Shown here in pieces: positions 1-4,579 of a stretch of DNA of 5,731 nucleotides. The stretch covers positions 1 through 5,731 of the forward strand of contig JASIBM010000594.1 of NCBI GenBank assembly GCA_030045175.1, read 5' to 3'. Origin of the DNA: Streptosporangiaceae bacterium (GTDB lineage Bacteria > Actinomycetota > Actinomycetes > Streptosporangiales > Streptosporangiaceae). The stretch's first letter is position 1. Each line of letters begins with the position of its first letter. The notes beneath the pieces are model-generated. The model saw only the letters and a list, made by a program, of their open reading frames with translations, was not told the origin of the DNA and made no database searches. The position numbers and the translations under genes are program-made.

Positions 1-51
1 AGGCGCGAGGCGCACGCGCTAGGCCAGCTCTCCGGTGCCGGGGCGCCGTGA
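1..51 (+). CDS. C-terminal tail of upstream gene, probably Wadjet SMC subunit JetC (partial)
   Basis: Frame 1 is open from the window edge to a TGA at 49-51 and encodes sixteen residues, RREAHALGQLSGAGAP. The stop shares four bases (GTGA, 48-51) with the jetD start, a junction typical of translationally coupled genes in an operon. In Wadjet loci jetD is commonly the last gene, after jetA, jetB and jetC, with jetC encoding the SMC-like ATPase. The identity therefore rests on position only: the short Arg/Ala/Gly-rich tail has no diagnostic motif. It could also be another gene, or a chance open frame, because 48 bases without a stop is unremarkable at this GC content. Confidence 0.45.
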   Translation, partial: RREAHALGQLSGAGAP

Positions 52-1241
52 GCACGCGGCGGGCCTGGACCACCCCCGAGGACGTGCTCGGCGTGCTGCG
101 CAAGCGCTGGGAGTCGGGGGCCTTCCTGACCGCGCTGGCCAGCGGCGAGCCGTTCGAGCCGATCGGCCTGCCGGTGCGCGGCCCGGCGCCTGGCGAGATC
201 GCGGGCAGCTTTGCCGCGGCGGCCGATTGGGTCGCGCGATGGCGGCGGGCTGACCAGGCGGGGCTGCGGGTCGAATACGACCGGATCGGGGGGCGGGCGT
301 TCGGGGCGAACGAGATTCCGTGCCGGGCCTGGGTCGACGGGTACGAGCAGTTGTGGGCCGCGCTCGGGGTCGGGTCGCAGGCGCGGCGGTTCGCCGAGCT
401 CGTCGAGCAGACCCGCGCCCGATGCCCGCGACTCGGCCCGTGGCTGGTCGCCCACCCGATGCGGGCTCTGGCGCTCGAAGGGTGCTGGACCGAGATGGTG
501 GCCACGGTCGGGTGGATCGACGAGCGGCAGCGGCCGGGCATGTACCTGCGGCAGGTCGACGTGCCAGGCGTGGACACGAAGTTCATCGAGCGGCACCGCG
601 GCGTGCTCGCCGACCTGCTCGACTTGCAACTCGGCCCCGGGCGTGCCGACGTCAGCATGTCCCGATCACAGTTCGCCGAGCGCTATATGTTCGAGCGGAA
701 GCCACATTACGTGCGGTTCAGGGTGCCGCCCGGCGGCATCAGCCTGGGCGGCGCCTGCTACACGGAGCTGTCGGTGCGGGCGGACGAGCTCGCCACGCCG
801 CCGCCTGGGATCGGCACGGTTTTCGTGGTCGAGAACGAGATCACCTATCTGGCGTTCCCGCTCGCGCCCGGCCAGATGGTGATCTTCGGCGGGGGATACG
901 CGGTGTCGGCGCTCGAGTCGCTCGGCTGGCTGGCCGGCTGCGGGCTCGTCTACTGGGGCGACATCGACACGCACGGGTTCGCGATACTCAACCGGCTGCG
1001 CCAGCGGTTCGGCCACGCCAGGTCGATGCTGATGGACGAGCGGACCCTGCTCGCGCACCGGGGGCAGTGGGTGACCGAGCCGAACCCGACGGACGCCGCG
1101 CTCGGCCTGCTGGTGCCTGAAGAGCTGGCGGTGTACCGGGACCTCGTCGATGACGTGCTCGGCCCGAGCGTGCGGCTGGAGCAGGAGCGGGTCGGCTTCG
1201 GCGCGATCGAGGCCGCGCTGCGAATCGCCCGCTGCGGGTGA
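48..1241 (+). CDS. jetD: Wadjet anti-plasmid system nuclease subunit JetD (DUF3322 + DUF2220/Toprim)
   Basis: JetD is the nuclease of the Wadjet SMC complex, which extrudes DNA loops and cleaves small circular DNA such as plasmids. The 397-residue product has the family layout. An N-terminal DUF3322 region ends in the conserved block VDTKFIERH (175-183). The C-terminal DUF2220 region carries a topoisomerase VI-A-like Toprim fold: the acidic strand VVENEITYLAFP (260-271, candidate metal ligand E262) and YWGDIDTHGF (302-311, D305 and D307 as the DxD pair). The family-typical segments SMLMDERTLLAH (326-337) and LEQERVGFGAIEAAL (377-391) follow. All catalytic acidic residues expected of the fold are present and the length is normal, so the gene looks intact. 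The GTG start at 48 is chosen because it overlaps the upstream stop by four bases; no good Shine-Dalgarno precedes it, which fits coupled translation. JetA, JetB and JetC would lie to the left, outside the window. Confidence 0.9.
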   Translation: MSTRRAWTTPEDVLGVLRKRWESGAFLTALASGEPFEPIGLPVRGPAPGEIAGSFAAAADWVARWRRADQAGLRVEYDRIGGRAFGANEIPCRAWVDGYEQLWAALGVGSQARRFAELVEQTRARCPRLGPWLVAHPMRALALEGCWTEMVATVGWIDERQRPGMYLRQVDVPGVDTKFIERHRGVLADLLDLQLGPGRADVSMSRSQFAERYMFERKPHYVRFRVPPGGISLGGACYTELSVRADELATPPPGIGTVFVVENEITYLAFPLAPGQMVIFGGGYAVSALESLGWLAGCGLVYWGDIDTHGFAILNRLRQRFGHARSMLMDERTLLAHRGQWVTEPNPTDAALGLLVPEELAVYRDLVDDVLGPSVRLEQERVGFGAIEAALRIARCG

Positions 1242-1275
1242 GGGGGCGGGGGCCGGACCTGGGAACCATGGCCCC

Positions 1276-1791
1276 ATGACCAAGCAGCGTTTGAGCGTGG
1301 CGCCACTCGCCGGGGCGGTCGCCATCGCCGGGGCGGCGGTGTTCCTCGTCGCGTGCAGCTCGTCGCCGTCGAGCAGCAAGAAGACCGCCAGCCCGGCCGT
1401 GCACCAGACCTCGATGCCTTCAAGCAAGGCGCCCAAGAAACCGATGCCGTCCGACTCGCCGACCTTGTCTGCCGCCGCCTGCGCGCACGCCAAGTCGCTG
1501 CGCGGGTCGCTCACCAGCGTCACCCACGTCACCTACAACAGCAAGTCAGCGACTGTGATCACCGCGGACCTGAAGAACATCAAGACGCAGGTCGCGGCGC
1601 TCAAGAGCGAGCCTGCCCTGTCGGGTGACATGAAGGCGCTGAGCGCCGACGTGACCAAGGTGCAGGACGCTGCCAAGGGCATCACGACCCCGCCGAGCCC
1701 AGCCCAGCTCAAGGCCGTGCTCACCGCGCTGGCCGGCCTTAAGGCCACGGCCACCCCGACGATCGCCAAGCTCAAGGCGGCTTGCCCCTAG
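1276..1791 (+). CDS. Small secreted lipoprotein of unknown function
   Basis: A 171-residue protein with a clear type II signal peptide: basic start MTKQR, hydrophobic core (about 8-24) and lipobox LVAC with the lipidated cysteine at C27. The mature part begins with a Ser/Pro/Lys-rich tether (28-64), a common way to space a domain from the membrane or wall. A predicted mostly helical domain follows (about 65-168), rich in Ala, Lys and Leu, with C69 near its start and C170 next to the C-terminus, well placed for a disulfide closing the domain. No enzymatic motif is visible and I do not recognise the family. ATG 1276 is preferred because it puts the signal peptide exactly at the N-terminus; the frame is open further upstream but that part would only read jetD out of frame. 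The Shine-Dalgarno is poor. It lies 34 bases after jetD on the same strand, so read-through from the defence operon is possible, but a functional link is not shown. Confidence 0.85.
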   Translation: MTKQRLSVAPLAGAVAIAGAAVFLVACSSSPSSSKKTASPAVHQTSMPSSKAPKKPMPSDSPTLSAAACAHAKSLRGSLTSVTHVTYNSKSATVITADLKNIKTQVAALKSEPALSGDMKALSADVTKVQDAAKGITTPPSPAQLKAVLTALAGLKATATPTIAKLKAACP

Positions 1792-1830
1792 CCGGCGGCC
1801 AGGGCGGCCACGGCGGCCAGGCAGGCTAGG
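1787..1830. terminator. Candidate bidirectional terminator between convergent genes
   Basis: The arms CCTAGCC (1787-1793) and GGCTAGG (1824-1830) are perfect inverted repeats. The stop codon of the plus-strand lipoprotein (1789-1791) sits in the left arm and that of the minus-strand KSI-like gene (1828-1826) in the right arm. The 30 bases between them are GGCC-rich and can form further short hairpins. There is no T-tract, as is usual in high-GC actinomycetes. The position suits termination of both converging transcripts; function is inferred. Confidence 0.4.
1794..1820. repeat. Three tandem copies of a 9-base unit, GGCGGCCA(G/C)
   Basis: GGCGGCCAG (1794-1802), GGCGGCCAC (1803-1811) and GGCGGCCAG (1812-1820) follow one another without a gap and differ only in the ninth base. 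They fill most of the 34-base space between the two convergent genes. Each unit contains the self-complementary GGCC. The origin is probably slippage; the array may contribute to the terminator structure around it. Confidence 0.75.
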
Positions 1831-2245
1831 CCCCGTCGCCGGGCAGCAGCTCGGCGTCGTCGAACTGCCAGTACGCGCGCAGCGCCGTCAGCCGCCCGGC
1901 GCCGTCCGTGCGGTACGTGTAGACGCCCCTGACCACGGCGACGTGGGCGCCACCAGGCAAGACCGTGCGGATGACGCCCACGTCGGCGACTTCGTCGCCG
2001 CATAGGTAAGACCGTTCTATCTCGAAGGTGACCTGCTCGTTCGGGGCGATCACGGCGTCGTAGAACGCGGCGATCGCGGCCAGCCCCCGGTGCCCGTGCC
2101 CGGCCGGGTCGAACGGGGACGGTCCGACCGGGTCGGCCACCACCGCGTCCGGCGCGAACAGGCCGAGCCACGCCTGCCGGTCCTTCGCCGCGACCGCCGC
2201 CTGGGACCGCCTCGCGAGATCCCGCGCCGTGGGATGCGCCGTCAC
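1826..2245 (-). CDS. Ketosteroid-isomerase-like / SnoaL-fold protein
   Basis: The 139-residue product belongs to the NTF2-like (SnoaL / delta5-3-ketosteroid isomerase) superfamily. Its first 41 residues align without gaps to Comamonas testosteroni KSI as I remember it: LFAPDA (29-34), then ADPVG (37-41), which places Asp38 exactly at the KSI proton-shuttling base; GLAAIAAFY (54-62) matches the following helix and GAG (115-117) the late turn. The two KSI oxyanion-hole residues seem absent: Ser14 occupies the Tyr14 position and Tyr109 falls at that of Asp99. It may bind or isomerise a steroid with an altered site, or act on another carbonyl compound. The GTG start at 2245 lies 4 bases after the oxidoreductase stop, indicating co-transcription and coupled translation; the only Shine-Dalgarno candidate is a weak GGGG at 2257-2254. 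A KstR-like operator upstream of the operon supports a steroid-related role. Confidence 0.85.
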   Translation of the reverse strand: MTAHPTARDLARRSQAAVAAKDRQAWLGLFAPDAVVADPVGPSPFDPAGHGHRGLAAIAAFYDAVIAPNEQVTFEIERSYLCGDEVADVGVIRTVLPGGAHVAVVRGVYTYRTDGAGRLTALRAYWQFDDAELLPGDGA

Positions 2246-2249
2246 GGGC

Positions 2250-3128
2250 TCAGCCCCGCACCTTGGCGATCACGTTCTCAGCGAACGCGTTCAGCGCCCC
2301 GATCTTGTCCGCGAGCGGCTGGTTGTCAGGACCGGTCACGTACGGCCACCGGAAGCCCACGATCACGTCGGTCACGCCCTGGTCTTCCAGCCGGCGCACC
2401 CCGTCCGCGCTGTACGCGTCCGCCGAGATCACGTGCACTCCGAACGGCCGGCCGTCGGTCCCCTCCTGCCTGCGAAGCTCGGCCAGCCTGGCGAGCAGGC
2501 CGGGCAACTCGGCCGGGTCGCCGCCGCCGTGCATCCAGCCGTCCCCGGACCGGGCCGCCCGCCGCAGCATCGCCTCGCCGTGCCCGCCGAACAGGATCGG
2601 TATGGGTAGCGTCGGCACCGGGGATAGCTTGACAAGCGGAATATCGAACAGATCGCCGTGGTACTCGAAGTACCCGCCGCCGGCCAGCCCGCGGATGATC
2701 GCGATCTCCTCGTCCATTCGCCGGCCTCGGCGCTCCCACGGAACCCCGAGCACGTCGTAGTCCTCCCGCCACGGGGACAGGCCCACGCCGAGCAGCAGCC
2801 GGTTGCCGGTGAGCACGGCCACCGAGGTGGCCTGCTTGGCCACGAGGACCGGGTTGCGCACCGGCAGCTTGAGCACGAACGTCACGAACGCCAGCCGCGT
2901 CGTCACCGCGCCAAGCGCGGGAATCAGCGAGAACGGCTCGATGAACGGCTTGCCGTCCAGGAACTCCCTGCCGCCGTCCGGGCTGTACGGGTACCTGCTT
3001 GTCGCGTGTGCCGGGTAGCAGATGCTGTCGGGCACGACCATCGTGTCGTAGCCCGCCGCCTCGGCCGCCCGCGCCAGCGGCACGTAGAACGACGGATCGG
3101 TCATCGACTCCGCGTAGCTGAAGCGCAC
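2250..3128 (-). CDS. LLM-class (luciferase-like), probably F420-dependent oxidoreductase
   Basis: A 292-residue cytosolic TIM-barrel enzyme of the bacterial luciferase-like monooxygenase superfamily, of the kind that uses coenzyme F420 (or FMN) to oxidise or reduce a small substrate. It shows the family's ordered signatures: an N-terminal strand, then RAAEAAGYDTMVVPDS (20-35), RLAFVTFVLKLPVRNPVLVAKQ (strand and helix, 78-99), the core LTGNRLLLGVGLSPWREDY (106-124), RMDEEIAIIRGL (137-148), PIPILFGG (175-182) and GDGWM (195-199). The start is GTG 3128: an in-frame TAG lies at 3140-3138, just upstream, and no other in-frame start lies between. There is no leader with a Shine-Dalgarno; a -10 box places the transcript start on the GTG itself. 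The enzyme is the first gene of a two-gene operon with the KSI-like gene behind a KstR-type operator, so a steroid or sterol-breakdown substrate is the best guess. Cofactor choice cannot be read from sequence alone. Confidence 0.9.
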   Translation of the reverse strand: MRFSYAESMTDPSFYVPLARAAEAAGYDTMVVPDSICYPAHATSRYPYSPDGGREFLDGKPFIEPFSLIPALGAVTTRLAFVTFVLKLPVRNPVLVAKQATSVAVLTGNRLLLGVGLSPWREDYDVLGVPWERRGRRMDEEIAIIRGLAGGGYFEYHGDLFDIPLVKLSPVPTLPIPILFGGHGEAMLRRAARSGDGWMHGGGDPAELPGLLARLAELRRQEGTDGRPFGVHVISADAYSADGVRRLEDQGVTDVIVGFRWPYVTGPDNQPLADKIGALNAFAENVIAKVRG

Positions 3129-3134
3129 CCCACC

Positions 3135-3140
3135 AGACTA
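3135..3140 (-). promoter_or_regulatory. -10 box TAGTCT of a predicted leaderless promoter
   Basis: On the minus strand TAGTCT (3140 to 3135) fits the actinobacterial -10 pattern TAnnnT. With its last T at -7 the transcript would begin at 3128, which is the G of the GTG start of the oxidoreductase gene. The -35 region (about 3163-3158, CCCGCC) has no TTGAC-like sequence, as in many actinobacterial promoters. The KstR-like palindrome touches the first two bases of this box, so a bound repressor would block RNA polymerase. Confidence 0.55.
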
Positions 3141-3152
3141 GAACAGGTTCTA
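3139..3152. promoter_or_regulatory. KstR-type operator palindrome
   Basis: TAGAACAGGTTCTA is a perfect inverted repeat (TAGAAC / GTTCTA, 2-base spacer). It fits every fixed position of the 14-base KstR motif TnnAACnnGTTnnA known from mycobacteria and rhodococci. KstR is a TetR-family repressor released by steroid-derived CoA thioesters and controls cholesterol breakdown. The palindrome stands 10 bases upstream of the GTG start of the oxidoreductase gene and overlaps the -10 box. Whether this host has KstR or another TetR protein with similar specificity cannot be seen here. Confidence 0.7.
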
Positions 3153-3155
3153 CTG

Positions 3156-3204
3156 CTGGCGGGTGCGGGCGTACCGGTGCGTCCCGCGCCTGCGCGCCCG
3201 CCAG
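3156..3204 (-). terminator. Candidate terminator stem downstream of the propeller gene
   Basis: CTGGCGGG (3156-3163) and CCCGCCAG (3197-3204) form a perfect 8-base stem. A nested GCGGG (3165-3169) / CCCGC (3183-3187) pair lies in the loop. It begins 10 bases after the stop of the complete propeller gene and ends just before the KstR-type operator, so it would separate the secreted-protein transcript from the oxidoreductase operon. There is no T-tract. Confidence 0.4.
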
Positions 3205-3213
3205 TCTTCGCGG

Positions 3214-4542
3214 CTAGGGGTTGGGGGTCGCGTTGACCTGCCAGGTGGTCCCGTCCCAGACCTCGGCGAGGGTGCGGTAGGTTCGCTTGGCCCGCCGGAC
3301 CGCCGGGCTGAAGCGGTACCCGACGGCCGCGCACTCGGCCGGGGTCACGCAGGACACGTGCAGCAGCACGTCGCCGCTCCACGGCGCCTTCGTGCCCGGC
3401 GACGGCTGAACGCTCCAGCTAGTGCCGTTCCAAGCCTCGATCAGGCCGGCGTTGCCGTGCACGCCGGACGCGACGCACACCGCGGAGGTGGGGCAGCTCA
3501 CGCCGGTGAGCGCGGCGCCGTTCTCGGCCGGCGTGGCCGAGGCCTGCCACGTTCCGCCGGTCCACTCTTCAGCGAACCCGTGCGAGCCTGGCCCGGTCGA
3601 GTCGCCGACCGCCATGCACTGCGTCGTGGTCGGGCAGGAGATGTCCTGGAAGTCGGTGCTCGCCTGGCCGCGGGAGTTCAGCGCCGATTGCAAGGTCCAG
3701 GAGCCGCCGCTCCACAGCGCTGAATAGGTGAGCGACTTGCCGCTGGCGTTGGTGTAGTTGCCGACGGTCATGCACTGCGTCGTGGTCGGGCAGGACACGC
3801 CGGCCAGCTCGGATGCCCTGGAGTGCGCGGGGGCTGGCACGGTCAGGCGCGTCAGCGCCGAGCCGCCGGTCCAGGTGTAAGCCGTGGCGTGGCTGGCGTA
3901 GACGATCCGCCGCCCGATCTTCCTTGACGTTCCGGCCAGACCGACCGACATGCAGAACGTCGTGCTCGCGCACGAGACGTCCTGGAGGCTGGACCAGGTG
4001 CTGCCCGGCGGGCTGGTCGAGTTGACGATGCCGCACGAGAGGTAGCACAGTTCAGCGAACTGCGTCTCGTACCTGACATTGTCGTAGTGCAGGCCCACGA
4101 TGAGGCAGGTGGGGGCCAGCCCGGCAGACCCGCAGGACACCTCATTAGGCACGGTCACCTGGTTGTTCCGAGATGGCTCGGGCACGACGCCCCTCCAGCC
4201 CCAGATGTCCCCCTGGTTCCAGCTGACCACGAGAGGCGCGATGGCGCCAGAGAACCACCAGCCCGTGGCCTCGCAGGTGAACGTCGACGGTGAGCCGTTG
4301 TTCAGTGCATCGCACGAGTCGCTGCCGAACAGGTCGTCGTGGAATCCCGCGGACGGGGTCGCGAAGCCGGGTCGCGGGGCCGTCGCCGGGTCGGCCAGGC
4401 CAGCGGTCGCCGTAGCGGCGGGCGTGGCCGTCCCAGGGCTGGCTGGCACGGGACCCGCGATCGCCGTGGTGGCCGGCGCGCAGAGCAGGAGCGCGGCGGC
4501 GAGGACAGGAAGGCCGGCCGGCACCGAACGTGTCAAGAACAT
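3214..4542 (-). CDS. Secreted seven-repeat cysteine-stapled protein, probable beta-propeller (complete copy)
   Basis: A 442-residue exported protein. Signal peptide: R5, hydrophobic core (about 11-24), likely cleavage AIA/G after A29; LLLC at 18-21 is not a good lipobox. A Pro/Ala/Thr linker (30-66) precedes seven repeats. Each repeat opens with a cysteine pair, mostly (V/I)SC-x5-C-x-x-VG: C77/C90, C137/C146, C191/C197, C251/C257, C303/C309, C350/C356, C398/C404. From the fourth repeat on, a W-x-G-x-x-W hairpin follows (W277/W282, W327/W332, W371/W376, W429/W434). Seven such units suggest a seven-bladed beta-propeller with one disulfide per blade; no catalytic motif is visible, so binding or a surface role is likelier than catalysis. 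The second repeat has an extra CYLSC (166-170) missing in the paralogue. The Shine-Dalgarno AAGGAGG (4552-4546) stands only 3 bases from ATG 4542 but 9 from a TTG at codon 3, so the true start may be 2 codons later. The gene follows its paralogue by 36 bases and is probably co-transcribed. Confidence 0.85.
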   Translation of the reverse strand: MFLTRSVPAGLPVLAAALLLCAPATTAIAGPVPASPGTATPAATATAGLADPATAPRPGFATPSAGFHDDLFGSDSCDALNNGSPSTFTCEATGWWFSGAIAPLVVSWNQGDIWGWRGVVPEPSRNNQVTVPNEVSCGSAGLAPTCLIVGLHYDNVRYETQFAELCYLSCGIVNSTSPPGSTWSSLQDVSCASTTFCMSVGLAGTSRKIGRRIVYASHATAYTWTGGSALTRLTVPAPAHSRASELAGVSCPTTTQCMTVGNYTNASGKSLTYSALWSGGSWTLQSALNSRGQASTDFQDISCPTTTQCMAVGDSTGPGSHGFAEEWTGGTWQASATPAENGAALTGVSCPTSAVCVASGVHGNAGLIEAWNGTSWSVQPSPGTKAPWSGDVLLHVSCVTPAECAAVGYRFSPAVRRAKRTYRTLAEVWDGTTWQVNATPNP

Positions 4543-4545
4543 GAC

Positions 4546-4552
4546 CCTCCTT
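4546..4552 (-). promoter_or_regulatory. Strong Shine-Dalgarno AAGGAGG with unusual spacing
   Basis: AAGGAGG on the minus strand is the best ribosome binding site in the window. Spacing to ATG 4542 is 3 bases, shorter than usual. Spacing to the in-frame TTG at 4536 is 9 bases, close to optimal. The signal peptide is intact with either start. Confidence 0.75.
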
Positions 4553-4563
4553 CTGCCAGGGAT

Positions 4564-4579
4564 ACCGGCAATGGCCGGT
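4564..4579 (-). other. Short perfect hairpin at the junction of the two propeller genes
   Basis: ACCGGC (4579-4574 on the minus strand) and GCCGGT (4569-4564) flank a 4-base loop CATT. The stem begins at the last base of the upstream gene's TGA and ends 11 bases before the downstream Shine-Dalgarno. It could be a weak terminator or an mRNA processing or stability element that sets the expression ratio of the two genes. It is short and lacks a T-tract, so read-through is likely. Confidence 0.35.

Noticed and set aside
1268..1279. Tiny frame Met-Ala-Pro-stop whose TGA overlaps the lipoprotein ATG
   Set aside because: Three codons without a ribosome binding site are likely coincidental; the ATGA overlap alone is weak evidence for a regulatory leader peptide.
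666..1532. 288-codon open frame on the minus strand, antisense to jetD and the lipoprotein gene
   Set aside because: It lies opposite two well-supported genes, has low-complexity Arg/Ala/Pro/His-rich composition and no family motif; it is the usual antisense shadow of GC-rich coding DNA.
3141..3150. LexA/SOS box reading of GAAC..GTTC
   Set aside because: Actinobacterial SOS boxes have GAAC and GTTC separated by four bases; here the spacer is two, which fits the KstR pattern.
4480..4485. LLLC in the signal peptide as a possible lipobox
   Set aside because: Leucine directly before the cysteine does not fit the lipobox (Gly/Ala/Ser expected), and a good signal peptidase I site AIA/G follows eight residues later.
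4531..4536. TTGACA on the minus strand resembling a -35 box at the start of the downstream propeller gene
   Set aside because: These are codons 3-4 of the gene; no -10-like sequence lies at 16-18 bases downstream and a promoter there would fall inside the coding sequence.
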